Shown: positions 45,685-54,333, counted from the stretch's first letter. The stretch: 64,000 bases of DNA from Oceanobacillus sp. Castelsardo (GCF_001659985.1 NZ_LYCS01000001.1:248001-312000); one strand, 5' to 3'. Notes: a model not told the origin generated them from the sequence alone. Translations and numbers: made by a program.

Positions 45685-47946
45685 TCACATGCCAACCCTA
45701 TAATGCAACCACTCAGAAGGCAACAGCTCCTGATACTTCCTCTGCAAAAACCGGTCATCAACCAATGCGATCACGCCAGTATCAGAATCCGAACGAATGA
45801 GTCGTCCGCCAGCTTGCAGAACTTTATTCATTCCAGGGTAAACATAAGCATAATCAAAGCCATTCTTTCCAACTGATTGGAAATAGTCTTTCATCATATT
45901 TCTTTCAAAACCAATCTGCGGCATTCCGACCCCAACAACGATAACACCTTGTAATCGGTCAGCTTTTAAGTCCACACCTTCAGAAAAAATTCCACCAAGT
46001 ACAGCAAAGCCTATCAACCTTTCAGCACGTTCCGAGTTAAACTCTGCCAGAAACTCTTCCCTTTCTACCTCCGACATTCCCACATCTTGAATAATCGTAG
46101 AGAACTTTGGATATTTATCAGTAAATTGCTCATACGCATTTCTCATATATTGATAGGACGGGAAGAAGATTAAGAAATTTCCTTCCTGCTTATCTAACAA
46201 CTCTTTGAAAAAGTGTATCATCGGTTCCATTGTCTTTTCTCTATCCCGATATCTCGTTGATAACGGTTGAATGATAACCTCTGTGTTTTCTCTCGCAAAA
46301 GGAGATGGAATGGAGATAACATAATCATCAGATTGACCACCAAGTAGATCTTTATAGTAATCGGCAGGTTTTAACGTTGCGGAAAAGAACACCCTTGCTT
46401 TAAATCCTTTTCCCATTTTTAAAATTTGCTCTGAAGGGTCCAGGCAAAATAACTTCAGCTTCACTTCGCTCTTTTGAACGTCAACATAAGTAACAAATTG
46501 GTTATTGTAAATTTCCGCTATTTTCACAAAGGTTTGAGAGGCAAAGTACGTATCTAGCAACAATTCATGATCCATCTTTACTAACTCTACTTCCGCCTCC
46601 ATGATGAATGTTTCTAGTAATTCTACTAACTCCTTATCTAAGTCTTTCCGTAAATACTCCTCAGACTTCTTCACCTGTAATAAGTGGTCATTGATAGCTT
46701 TAGCGGCCGTGCCAAGGGAGGTCTTTTTAAATTCTCTTTTCAGCTGCAAAAAGTTGGATTTATGAATTTCAGCGGAATACATTTCCCTCGCACGATCAAC
46801 TAAGTTATGCGCCTCATCTACTAGTATGGCAGTTTTCTTTTTCTGTTCTTCCATTAACCGCTTCAACGATACCCTCGGGTCAAAAATATAATTATAATCA
46901 CAAATGACAGCATCAACTGCATAAGCCAATTCAATCGAAAATTCAAAAGGACAAACCCGATGCTTTCTAGCGTATAGCTCAATTACCCCACGGTTCATCA
47001 TCTTTTCATTTTCCAAAATATCAATAACCGCACCATTTATTCGGTCATAAAACCCATTTGCAAAAGGACAATCTATACTCGTACACATGGTTTCTTCTTG
47101 AAAACAAATTTTATCTTTGGCGGTAATGGTCAGAACCTTCATATCTAAACCATGATCAATCAATAGTCGAAATGCTTCTTCTGCCTCTGTTCTTGTGATC
47201 GTTTTTGCAGTCAAATAAAACATCTTCTCTAATTTTCCTTCCCCAATTGCTTTGATAGCAGGAAAAATAGTAGAAATTGTTTTACCAATCCCAGTAGAAG
47301 CACTTGCAAATAATGTCTTTTTATCTACAATGGTTTTATATACTGCCCCAGCAAGTTTTCGTTGACCTTCACGATAGGTTTCAAACGGAAATTCCAGTGC
47401 TTTACTTGTTTTATTTCTCTCTATTTTGTGTTTTATCTTCACTTTTAAAAAGGTAGCATATTTCCGGGTAACTTCATAGACGAAGGATTCCATTTCTTTA
47501 TACGTCATAACACGCCGAAATTGCTTTTGTTCAAGCGATTTTGCTTGTACATAGGTAAGCTGAATCGTTACCTTAGATAAATCATGGTCTCCGGCATAAA
47601 TATACCCATAAAAAATAGCTTGGGCCCAGTGTACTGGATGCGTATTTTCCTGAATCTCATCCAAGTTATTTACAGTGGACTTTATTTCATCAATTGTTAT
47701 AAAGTCTCCATCTTTAAGCAATCCATCACATCGTCCATCCACCCGAATAACGAACTCTTCAACAGGAATTTCTGCTTCTACAAAAACTTCCTTCTCATCT
47801 TGTTCGCGATATCCTCTTTGGATCAATTGATGGATTCTAGTTCCTTCTGTCATCGTTGTTGCAGTACGGAAACCAGACTCAATACTCCCGCTTCGATACA
47901 CGTATTCAACTAAATTTCTTACTGAGATTCTTACTACGTTTGTCAT
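45685..47946 (-). CDS. Cas4-like nuclease fused to XPD/DinG-type helicase
   Basis: A 753-residue DNA-repair type enzyme. Residues 1-170 form a PD-(D/E)xK domain: His40 (GTRIHQLI), Asp75 (GRCDGLL), Glu88 and Lys90 (IDEIKST), and the QAIFYGYIY helix. From about 200 a superfamily 2 helicase follows: Walker A STGIGKT, an iron-sulfur cluster region with four cysteines (CFQEETMCTSIDCPF ... HRVCPFEF), the DEAH box ILVDEAHNL, and C-terminal motifs SATL, GGIFSEGVD and AGGRLIRSDSD. Such fusions unwind and trim DNA 5'-3'. Start is one of two ATG codons; 47946 has better spacing from AGGTGAT. It is next to the holin-like toxin, and relics of paralogues occur at 17.8 and 52.0 kb. Confidence 0.88.
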   Translation of the reverse strand: MTNVVRISVRNLVEYVYRSGSIESGFRTATTMTEGTRIHQLIQRGYREQDEKEVFVEAEIPVEEFVIRVDGRCDGLLKDGDFITIDEIKSTVNNLDEIQENTHPVHWAQAIFYGYIYAGDHDLSKVTIQLTYVQAKSLEQKQFRRVMTYKEMESFVYEVTRKYATFLKVKIKHKIERNKTSKALEFPFETYREGQRKLAGAVYKTIVDKKTLFASASTGIGKTISTIFPAIKAIGEGKLEKMFYLTAKTITRTEAEEAFRLLIDHGLDMKVLTITAKDKICFQEETMCTSIDCPFANGFYDRINGAVIDILENEKMMNRGVIELYARKHRVCPFEFSIELAYAVDAVICDYNYIFDPRVSLKRLMEEQKKKTAILVDEAHNLVDRAREMYSAEIHKSNFLQLKREFKKTSLGTAAKAINDHLLQVKKSEEYLRKDLDKELVELLETFIMEAEVELVKMDHELLLDTYFASQTFVKIAEIYNNQFVTYVDVQKSEVKLKLFCLDPSEQILKMGKGFKARVFFSATLKPADYYKDLLGGQSDDYVISIPSPFARENTEVIIQPLSTRYRDREKTMEPMIHFFKELLDKQEGNFLIFFPSYQYMRNAYEQFTDKYPKFSTIIQDVGMSEVEREEFLAEFNSERAERLIGFAVLGGIFSEGVDLKADRLQGVIVVGVGMPQIGFERNMMKDYFQSVGKNGFDYAYVYPGMNKVLQAGGRLIRSDSDTGVIALVDDRFLQRKYQELLPSEWLHYRVGM

Positions 47947-47949
47947 CAT

Positions 47950-48180
47950 ATCACCTAATATTATTCATTAGCATTAGTTTATCAGAGATTGGATTGGTTT
48001 GGACAAATGAAAAGGTTCATAAAATAAATTTACTGATGATTCTTCGCCGTAACAGATATCGGTACTTCACCTTGCTATAGGATTAAGAGAAAGAATGAAC
48101 AGAAGGACCCTCTTCACTTTCCTATTCATGCCTCCTCTACCATAAAATGAATCAAACTCTACAGCTCATAGGGAATTAAT
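47950..48180. other. spacer upstream of the helicase gene
   Basis: About 230 bases, no gene seen; contains the presumed helicase promoter region. I could not pick a convincing promoter. Confidence 0.35.
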
Positions 48181-48240
48181 CGTTGGTTATGATAGAATTA
48201 AATCTAGTATTTCAAACTGAATGTGGGGGATCCTATTTTT
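48181..48240. repeat. copy of the DUF2161 gene's 5' region
   Basis: Matches 54688-54743, just upstream of the DUF2161 start, over about 55 bases (shared blocks TATGATAGAATT, ATCTAGTATTTCAAA, CCTATTTTT/GCTATTTTT). It may be a shared promoter-type sequence or the scar of a lost paralogue. Confidence 0.6.
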
Positions 48241-48264
48241 AATTCCTTTCTTATTAGAAGGGAT

Positions 48265-48420
48265 ATGTTAGCTCAATTATGTAATGTTTTTTGGAAAATT
48301 AATAAACCAATAGATAAAATTTATAAAGACTCTTTCTTTCACGATTGTACACAGGGCAAGAAATCAAAAGTATACGAATCTGGTTTAGCGGGTGTAGTTT
48401 GGTTGATTTTATTATTTTAA
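48265..48420 (+). CDS. possible small protein with C-terminal hydrophobic end
   Basis: A 51-codon frame from ATG 48265: MLAQLCNVFWKINKPIDKIY, KDSFFHDCTQGKKSKVYESG, LAGVVWLILLF. The composition is protein-like and a terminator follows directly, but AGAAGGGAT is too close to the ATG for a normal ribosome site and the frame is open further upstream to a GTG at 48223. Could be a real small membrane-associated protein or a remnant. Not recognised. Confidence 0.4.
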   Translation: MLAQLCNVFWKINKPIDKIYKDSFFHDCTQGKKSKVYESGLAGVVWLILLF

Positions 48421-48426
48421 TGAAAA

Positions 48427-48472
48427 AGGGTCCGTCCCATTTTACGAATATTCGTGAAGTGGGATGGACCCT
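48427..48472. terminator. long terminator hairpin
   Basis: AGGGTCC...GGACCCT arms with a nearly continuous inner stem (CCCATTTTACGA/TCGTGAAGTGGG), AAAA on both flanks. It separates the small ORF at 48265 from the convergent sigY operon and can serve both. Confidence 0.8.
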
Positions 48473-48630
48473 AAAATGTAATATATCTATAATTAGGGAG
48501 AAGATGATGATTGAATGAAATTAGAAATACTTCAATTTCCTTTTAAGACTAGCAATCTGGAGTTAGTCCCTTACTTTGAAAACACCCCGGGGTACCTACT
48601 CGACATAGGACGCATCTCACCGGCTCCGTC

Positions 48631-49413
48631 TTAGTTTCCAAAACGAACAAGTTTTTTAAATAAATAAACTGCTAATCCCAAAAAAAGAATAGATAATGTC
48701 AACGTACTAACAGACACAAGTAAAGTAGAACTACCCCATTCTCCTTCTATTAAAATTTTCGAGGTCTCTGTGCTCAAGTTACTTGGGCTCCACTCCATAT
48801 ATTTCGGAAACAAGGTAGTTAACAAACTAAGCATCGCTAAAAACAAAATACTCATTCCAGCGATTCCGCCACTATTCCGTAACACTGTTCCAAATAATAG
48901 TGTAACCGCAGTAAGTAGAACAATCCAAAGACTATAAACTCCTAAGCTTCCAAGCATCAAGATCCATGGAACATAGTTAAATAGGAAATTTGTATAATAC
49001 CAAGTGAAGAGATAACCAGCCGCAAATGCTACTAGTAAAATAAATAGCTGTGCTACGTATTTGCTAACTATATACTGGAATACCCTTACAGGTCGCACCA
49101 CTACAAAAACGATTGCCCCAGTTTGACGCTCCTGAGAAATAACATTCATCAATGCCAACACAAATAACAAGGTACCAATCGTTCCAAATTGAGATAAAGT
49201 AGCAATCAATACTTCCTCACCCGATGGTGTCGGTATATCGATGACAGCTCCTTCTGGAAGATTACCAGCCATTTCTAGTATTTGTGGCATATAGTAGCTT
49301 GTGATTGGTTGCATCATACCGATTACCATCATGACAATTGGTAACCAGATCCATTTTCCATTTCGCAAACTTTCCTTCATTTCTTTATTAAATAGAATGA
49401 TAAAATTCCTCAT
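48631..49413 (-). CDS. yxlG: ABC transporter permease YxlG
   Basis: A 260-residue ABC-2 type permease with six hydrophobic segments, starting MRNFIILFNKEMKESLRNGK. After helix 1 comes an extracytoplasmic loop (GNLPEGAVIDIPTPSGEEVL), then the cytoplasmic ERQTGAIVFVVVRPVR coupling region typical of the family. It overlaps yxlF by four bases and is the last gene of the sigY operon, the same gene order as in B. subtilis. With YxlF it forms an exporter or antitoxin-like module involved in control of SigY; the substrate is unknown. Confidence 0.88.
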   Translation of the reverse strand: MRNFIILFNKEMKESLRNGKWIWLPIVMMVIGMMQPITSYYMPQILEMAGNLPEGAVIDIPTPSGEEVLIATLSQFGTIGTLLFVLALMNVISQERQTGAIVFVVVRPVRVFQYIVSKYVAQLFILLVAFAAGYLFTWYYTNFLFNYVPWILMLGSLGVYSLWIVLLTAVTLLFGTVLRNSGGIAGMSILFLAMLSLLTTLFPKYMEWSPSNLSTETSKILIEGEWGSSTLLVSVSTLTLSILFLGLAVYLFKKLVRFGN

Positions 49414-50303
49414 CGCTCCATCACCTTCATAAATGCGTCTTCCAGTGAATCCTGTAGTAATTCAAAATGAGCAAGTGTTCGTTTGTTTTCTATAAGTGTC
49501 TGAACTAGTTGATTAGAATTCGCTAAACTTTTCAACCGAACCTTAACTGTAAAGGAATCTACATATTCTATTTCTTCCATGAAATCTAGCTGATCTAGTG
49601 CCCCATTTATAGGTTCTTTCGTTTGAAGCTTAATCGCAAGTGAGTTATATTCCTTTTTTAACCCTTCTAATGTTCCACTCCATTTTAATCTTCCGTCTTT
49701 CAACATAAGGATGTCCTCACATACTTGTTCTGCATCATGTAAAATATGTGTGGAAAACAGAATAGTCATGTTGCTTTTCAATTGGTCAAGCAATTGAAGG
49801 ACATCTCTTCTACCAGTAGGATCAAGAGCAGAAACCGGTTCATCTAATATAAGCAATTCTGGTTCATGCAATAAGGCTTGAGCAAGGCCGAGTCTCTGCT
49901 TCATTCCTCCAGAAAACCCACCAATCTTCTTATTTCTAACATCTTCTAGTCGAACAAAAGCCAATGTTTCTTTTAGTCGAATTGCCAACTGTTTTTTCGG
50001 AACATGTGACAATTCCCCTGCAAATTGAAGGAACTCCTGGGCTGTCATCCAATTGAAAAAAGTTGGATGTTGCGGTAAAAAGCCAATTTGTGAACGATTA
50101 TCTATTTGTTTATTTCCTACAAATTCAATCGTACCAGATGTCGGCTTGAGTAAACCTGCAAGCATTTGTAATGTCGTTGTTTTTCCCGCACCATTCGGAC
50201 CAAGTAAGGCAATACAGCGCCCCTTTCCAATCGAAAAAGAAATCGGATGGACAGCTGTATGTTTTTTAAATTGTTTGGATACATATTGAACGGTAACTAG
50301 CAA
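49410..50303 (-). CDS. yxlF: ABC transporter ATP-binding protein YxlF
   Basis: The ATPase of the YxlFG transporter, 297 residues. Motifs: Walker A GPNGAGKTT (about 37-45), Q-loop in FLPQHPTFFNWM, signature GFSGGMKQRLGLA, Walker B LLILDEPVSALD and the switch His in FSTHILHD. A C-terminal extension of about 80 residues follows, as in drug/antibiotic exporter ATPases. Start TTG at 50303, after GGAGGG. In the B. subtilis sigY operon yxlF lies in the same position. Confidence 0.92.
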   Translation of the reverse strand: MLVTVQYVSKQFKKHTAVHPISFSIGKGRCIALLGPNGAGKTTTLQMLAGLLKPTSGTIEFVGNKQIDNRSQIGFLPQHPTFFNWMTAQEFLQFAGELSHVPKKQLAIRLKETLAFVRLEDVRNKKIGGFSGGMKQRLGLAQALLHEPELLILDEPVSALDPTGRRDVLQLLDQLKSNMTILFSTHILHDAEQVCEDILMLKDGRLKWSGTLEGLKKEYNSLAIKLQTKEPINGALDQLDFMEEIEYVDSFTVKVRLKSLANSNQLVQTLIENKRTLAHFELLQDSLEDAFMKVMER

Positions 50304-50315
50304 TTTCTTCCCTCC

Positions 50316-50516
50316 TTATACATTTTTGCGACCGAATATGAAGTAAGCCACTGGACCGATCATACTGACAAATACGATGATCGGTATCCACATCCATTTC
50401 GGTCCGTTTGTTTCGTCTTGTTTCGCCCAATTTACAAGCGCAAATATCATTAAAATAAGTTGCAACCCAATCAATGGTGCGATAAGAGCCCAATTTAATT
50501 CAGTAAAAGTTTGCAT
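50316..50516 (-). CDS. yxlE: YxlE-type small membrane protein (PLDc N-terminal domain)
   Basis: A 66-residue protein with two membrane helices and the family pattern ALVNWAKQDETNGPKWMWIP followed by VFVSMIGPVAYFIFGRK, known as the phospholipase D N-terminal domain. In B. subtilis YxlE contributes to negative control of SigY activity. Ribosome site AAGGAGATAAAC precedes the ATG at 50516. It lies between yxlD and yxlF in the operon. Confidence 0.85.
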   Translation of the reverse strand: MQTFTELNWALIAPLIGLQLILMIFALVNWAKQDETNGPKWMWIPIIVFVSMIGPVAYFIFGRKNV

Positions 50517-50518
50517 GT

Positions 50519-50734
50519 TTATCTCCTTTCTTCCTTACGTTTTTGTTTTCGCTTATGAGGTACAATGACAAATAATAGATAAAATACAGTTGGCGTTGGA
50601 AACTGGATCAATCCCAAAATCCCCCAAAACCAAGCAAAGCTATTTCTCTTTTTCGCATCAATAAAAAGGAACGTACTTTGAACGAGTAAGATCACAACAA
50701 TCAGTACAATCACGTACCATTCTAATTCATTCAT
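50519..50734 (-). CDS. yxlD: YxlD-type small membrane protein
   Basis: A 71-residue protein with two hydrophobic segments (WYVIVLIVVILLVQSTFLFI, then WGILGLIQFPTPTVFYLLFV) and a strongly basic tail (HKRKQKRKEERR). Its ATG overlaps the yxlC stop by four bases. Position and form match yxlD of the B. subtilis sigY operon, a membrane protein that holds back SigY. The assignment rests mainly on synteny. Confidence 0.75.
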   Translation of the reverse strand: MNELEWYVIVLIVVILLVQSTFLFIDAKKRNSFAWFWGILGLIQFPTPTVFYLLFVIVPHKRKQKRKEERR

Positions 50735-51054
50735 AGGTGAGCTTCCCTCTCTTTTTTCTTCCTGTTTATTAGGACAAAGTAAACAATTGGTCCAATAACT
50801 ATCGCACTTATTTCAATTACAAGAAAAAGAATCGGAGCTTGAACTAAGCTGATGATAATAAAACTTATAATGAATACAGCTGTTACGAAAAATAGGATCA
50901 ATTCTTTTAAAAATGCTTTTTTCCGTTTTTCTTGATAGATCTTCAATTGTTCTTTCATTTCTAACCTAGTTAACACGTGATTCTCCGCTAATTCATCTAA
51001 TTGTTTCCAATCAAGTTTTAGCTTTTCCAATTGAGACTGCTCTTCTTTCTTCAT
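50731..51054 (-). CDS. yxlC: YxlC-type anti-sigma-Y protein
   Basis: A 107-residue membrane protein: a cytoplasmic helical part (EQSQLEKLKLDWKQLDELAE, then VLTRLEMKEQLKIYQEKRKK) and two membrane helices near 50-95, the usual build of an anti-sigma factor that binds the sigma factor at the membrane. The ATG at 51054 overlaps the sigY stop by one base (TGATG); a TTG one codon earlier is possible. In B. subtilis YxlC is the main negative regulator of SigY. Confidence 0.82.
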   Translation of the reverse strand: MKKEEQSQLEKLKLDWKQLDELAENHVLTRLEMKEQLKIYQEKRKKAFLKELILFFVTAVFIISFIIISLVQAPILFLVIEISAIVIGPIVYFVLINRKKKEREAHL

Positions 51055-51584
51055 CAACTCTCTCCTTTCTTAAGTCTAGCTATTCCATGATGAACCCTTG
51101 ATTTAACCGTTCCTGTTGCAATTCCCATGATTTGACCCACTTCTTCATAGGAATAGCCATAATAATAATGTAAAAGAATCGGGACTCTCCACTTATCTTC
51201 TAATTGGTTAAAATCCGTAAAAGCATCGCTCCATTCCATCCCTTTTGTTTCTGCCTGCCAAGTTAGCTTGCGGGACAGTGTCCGCTTCATTTCCTTGAGC
51301 CAATTCTTTTCCCGTTTTAACTTCCGTAAGTAATCTAAATAAGCTTTCGTTGATATGGAGATCATCCAAGTCGAAAATTTTCCTTTTCCTTTAAAAGAAG
51401 CTAAATGGGTATAGCACTTTAACATCGTATCTTGTGCCAGGTCTGCACTAACTTCTTCATCCAGTGTAAGTTTCAATAAATATTTATATAAAAACGAATA
51501 GTGGCGCTCAAAAAGTTGAGTGAACGCCCCATCATCTCCTGCTCGTGCTCTTTCAATTAAGCGCCCATCTTCCTCCTGCTCCAT
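51054..51584 (-). CDS. sigY: ECF sigma factor SigY
   Basis: A 176-residue group IV (ECF) sigma factor. Region 2 is at about 22-90 (LFERHYSFLYKYLLKLTLDE, DLAQDTMLKCYTHLASFKGK, FSTWMISISTKAYLDYLRK), region 4 at about 118-172 (PILLHYYYGYSYEEVGQIMG, GTVKSRVHHGIARLKK). It directs RNA polymerase to its own operon, and the promoter upstream has the SigY consensus. The five following genes match yxlCDEFG in order, size and type, which supports the name more strongly than the sequence alone. ATG 51584 follows AAAGGAG. Confidence 0.9.
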   Translation of the reverse strand: MEQEEDGRLIERARAGDDGAFTQLFERHYSFLYKYLLKLTLDEEVSADLAQDTMLKCYTHLASFKGKGKFSTWMISISTKAYLDYLRKLKREKNWLKEMKRTLSRKLTWQAETKGMEWSDAFTDFNQLEDKWRVPILLHYYYGYSYEEVGQIMGIATGTVKSRVHHGIARLKKGES

Positions 51585-51616
51585 ACGATGCTCCTTTCTA
51601 ACTGAATCAATTATTA

Positions 51617-51642
51617 GACGTTTGAAACTACGAAATCGTTCA
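51617..51642 (-). promoter_or_regulatory. SigY-type autoregulatory promoter
   Basis: On the minus strand TGAACG (51637-51642), a 16-base spacer and CGTC (51617-51620). This is the form described for the B. subtilis sigY promoter, 33 bases upstream of the sigY start codon, and supports autoregulation. Confidence 0.8.
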
Positions 51643-51824
51643 TTTTATTTTCTATTTTTCCCTTTTCTTGAATTATCCTCAAAAAATCGATATGTATCAT
51701 TTTTAACATTATCTTATAATTTGACTAAATCAAATGAACCGTATTAATTAAAACTACATTTCTAGCTTCTTTCAATGCCTGTTCTACTAATCGTCTATGC
51801 TGGTTCGTTTTAAAAAACTTTCAT

Positions 51825-51890
51825 CAACTCATAAAAAATACCCCATCCTTGAGTTAGCCACTCAGATGGGTTACATACCGCTGATGTTTA
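51825..51890. pseudogene. decayed copy of the holin-like toxin 3' end and its hairpin
   Basis: About 55 bases match 45336-45395 (TCATAAAAAATA, then the CCATCCTTGAGTTAGCC block and AGATGGGTTACATACC). The toxin coding part upstream is lost. Together with 51949-52033 it shows that the toxin-helicase segment of 45.3-46.0 kb was copied here and decayed. Confidence 0.7.
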
Positions 51891-51948
51891 ATTTTTTAAT
51901 TTATATTCATATTATGTACTAAAAACTTTTATCCAAGCCCCGTATTGT

Positions 51949-52033
51949 AAGCATATTATCAAACTAATTATTTAATCCATTTAGTTTAGCAGTTACGGCT
52001 AGTTGTTAAATCCTATCAACCTTTCAGCACGTT
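51949..52033. repeat. 64-base repeat copy B plus helicase scrap
   Basis: 51949-52010 nearly repeats 45597-45660. Directly joined to it, 52012-52033 is identical over 22 bases to 46010-46031, which lies inside the helicase coding sequence. About 350 bases of the original are deleted at this joint. The remaining part of 51643-52038 has no gene. Confidence 0.75.
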
Positions 52034-52038
52034 AAAAA

Positions 52039-52091
52039 CAGGGTCAGCCCTCACTCCGCTAAAGTGTTAGCGAAATGAGGAACTGACCCTG
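52039..52091. terminator. long hairpin downstream of the CynX-type gene
   Basis: CAGGGTCAG and CTGACCCTG outer arms, CTCA/TGAG and GCTAA/TTAGC inner pairs. It lies 28 bases after the stop at 52120. Confidence 0.8.
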
Positions 52092-52119
52092 CAATCAATC
52101 CAGTTCCTTTTATATAATC

Positions 52120-53376
52120 TTAGCCTACATGTGCCGAGGAAGCTTTTGATGATTGTGTATCTGCAATCACTCTATTTTCCCCAGCTTGGATTCCAGCAAT
52201 TAAAATGATTACCGAAACAACAAGGAGCGTAATCAGTGGAACCTGCCAACCGCTCGTTATATCGTGGAACGCACCGAACATGGTGGGCCCGATTGCTGCT
52301 AATAGATAGCCGAACGATTGTGCCATACCAGACATTTCCGCTGCCTGTTTTCCATCACTTGTACGAAGACTGAAAAACATCATCGACAAACTAAAAGCAC
52401 TTCCGCCAGCAATGCCGATCAGAATAACAGATATGGCTAGAATAAAATGGTTACTAGTCAGTAATAATCCAGCAATTCCTACGATAAATAAAATAGCTGC
52501 AAGTGCTGATAGGACCTTCTGATTACTCATTTTTTCTGCAATAACAGGGATGATAAAGGTTATTGGAATAAGGGCAAACTGCATCAGAAATAGCATCCAG
52601 CCAGCACCACCTGTACTATATCCGTTGGCTTGCAATATTTCCGGTAACCATGTAATTAGTGTATAGAAAATTAATGATTGTAACCCCATAAACAGTGTAA
52701 TACTCCATGCCAAAGGTGACTTCCAAATTGAATTCGCCTTTTTCGATGGGGTTTCCGTTGCTAGTAATGATTCACGCTGTTTTTGTTTTCCTAGTTGTGG
52801 AATCCAGACCAACAGTGCAATGAAAGAGAATATCCCCCAAAAAGCAAGCGACCCTTTCCATCCGATCCTTCCAATCGATGAAATAGGTACACTTAAACCG
52901 GAAGCCAAAGCACCAAACAAGTTCATAAAAACGGCATAGACTCCAGTCATGATCCCAATTTTTAAAGGGAAATTCATTTTAATAAATCCAGGTAATAAGA
53001 CATTACCAAAAGCAATCGCTATTCCAATAATCATTGTTCCGACAAATAGAGAGACGGAACCAAATGAAGACCGTACGACCATCCCACAGAATAAAAGAAT
53101 TAAAGAAATGAAAATAGTCCACTCCATTCCAATCCGATTTGCTATTTTCGGAGCGAATGGGGAAAGAAGTGCAAATGCCAGTAAGGGTAAGGTTGTAATT
53201 GTTCCAGCTAACCCATTGCTAATGCCTAAATCATCACGAATAAAGGAAATTAATGAACCGACTGATGTTAATGGTGCCCGTAAATTTGCACCGATTAAGA
53301 TAATCCCAATGAGCAATAGCCAAGTTTTTTTCCGCCCTTGTGTATTTTCTAAGGATGTTGATATGTTTTTACTCAA
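52120..53376 (-). CDS. CynX/NimT-type MFS transporter
   Basis: A 418-residue major facilitator with 12 hydrophobic segments. The opening LIGIILIGANLRAPLTSVGS then LISFIRDDLGISNGLAGTIT is the signature of the CynX/NimT (cyanate and nitroimidazole) subfamily, as is the GIAIAFGNVLLPGFIK helix and a long central loop between helices 6 and 7. Substrate is unknown; relatives in Bacillus export or import small organic compounds. Start TTG at 53376, five bases after GGAGGAAA. A GntR regulator 35 bases upstream on the same strand probably controls it, and the two are likely cotranscribed. Confidence 0.9.
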   Translation of the reverse strand: MSKNISTSLENTQGRKKTWLLLIGIILIGANLRAPLTSVGSLISFIRDDLGISNGLAGTITTLPLLAFALLSPFAPKIANRIGMEWTIFISLILLFCGMVVRSSFGSVSLFVGTMIIGIAIAFGNVLLPGFIKMNFPLKIGIMTGVYAVFMNLFGALASGLSVPISSIGRIGWKGSLAFWGIFSFIALLVWIPQLGKQKQRESLLATETPSKKANSIWKSPLAWSITLFMGLQSLIFYTLITWLPEILQANGYSTGGAGWMLFLMQFALIPITFIIPVIAEKMSNQKVLSALAAILFIVGIAGLLLTSNHFILAISVILIGIAGGSAFSLSMMFFSLRTSDGKQAAEMSGMAQSFGYLLAAIGPTMFGAFHDITSGWQVPLITLLVVSVIILIAGIQAGENRVIADTQSSKASSAHVG

Positions 53377-53411
53377 AGCTTTTCCTCCGTATCTTTTTAA
53401 AAAATTAATGC

Positions 53412-54083
53412 CTACAATCGTTGTTTGAACGCATGAATATATTCATTCACGTACTTTTTAGCCCCTTCGACGTCCTGTTCTCGAATCGCTCGGACTAATT
53501 CATGGTGAATTTCTTTGTCATAATCGAATGGGATGTCCATGATCATGATGTCATGAATGGAGGAATATAAAGGGTCTGTCATATACTCATATAAGTCCTG
53601 TAGTAGTTGATTATTGGTCGCTTTTACAATCGCTTGGTGGAATGTAATATCCGCTTTGACGAATTCTTCTATGTCATCTTTTTTAGCTGCATCCTGGCAT
53701 TGTGCCATACACTCCTCTATTTCCTTTACATCCTCATCTGTTCTATGTTTAGCGGCCATCTCGGCTGCCTCACGCTCTAAAGCCAATCGTACTTCGAGCG
53801 TCTCGATTAAATTGGATTTTTCGATATGGCGATTAAAGGCGGCTTCCAACGCGCTTGATGAACGAACAACCGTCCCGCTTCCTTGTTTGGTTTCCAACAA
53901 ACCCGCATGCACTAAAGCGTGAATCGCCTCTCTTAATGTATTACGGCTAACACCAAACTCCTCCATTAGCTCCATTTCTGGTGGTAGTTTTTCACCAATG
54001 GGCCACTGCCCGCCTTCAATTAAATGTTCGATTTGGGAAACAACTTGATCCACTAAGGATACTCGATTTGTTTTTTTCAGCAT
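53412..54083 (-). CDS. FadR-subfamily GntR regulator (FCD domain)
   Basis: A 223-residue repressor. N-terminal winged helix: VVSQIEHLIEGGQWPIGEKL, PPEMELMEEFGVSRNTLREA, HALVHAGLLETKQGSGT. C-terminal helical FCD ligand domain with metal-type residues (a Asp/His set around ADITFHQAIVKATNN and HHELVRAIREQD). FadR-type regulators sense small carboxylates. The start is ATG 54083 (MLKKTNRVS), eight bases after GGAG; a longer frame to 54134 lacks a ribosome site. Linked to the CynX-type transporter downstream. Confidence 0.9.
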   Translation of the reverse strand: MLKKTNRVSLVDQVVSQIEHLIEGGQWPIGEKLPPEMELMEEFGVSRNTLREAIHALVHAGLLETKQGSGTVVRSSSALEAAFNRHIEKSNLIETLEVRLALEREAAEMAAKHRTDEDVKEIEECMAQCQDAAKKDDIEEFVKADITFHQAIVKATNNQLLQDLYEYMTDPLYSSIHDIMIMDIPFDYDKEIHHELVRAIREQDVEGAKKYVNEYIHAFKQRL

Positions 54084-54333
54084 TTCACACACTCCAAATT
54101 TGTAGGATGATTGGGATATTGGATATGTTATCATAGCTGAAATTTATTGTAAATAGATTGGTTGGTTTCAGTAGGAAGTACGAAAAATTGGTGGAGTCTA
54201 TCCTGTTCTGAAATAGTTTCAAACCATGGGCACGATGATAAAGTAACTATACACTATAAGGATAGAACGGATGAAATACGTGTAAAAGACCTATATGATA
54301 TGGAATGATTTAAATGGGGATGGGTGACTTTTT

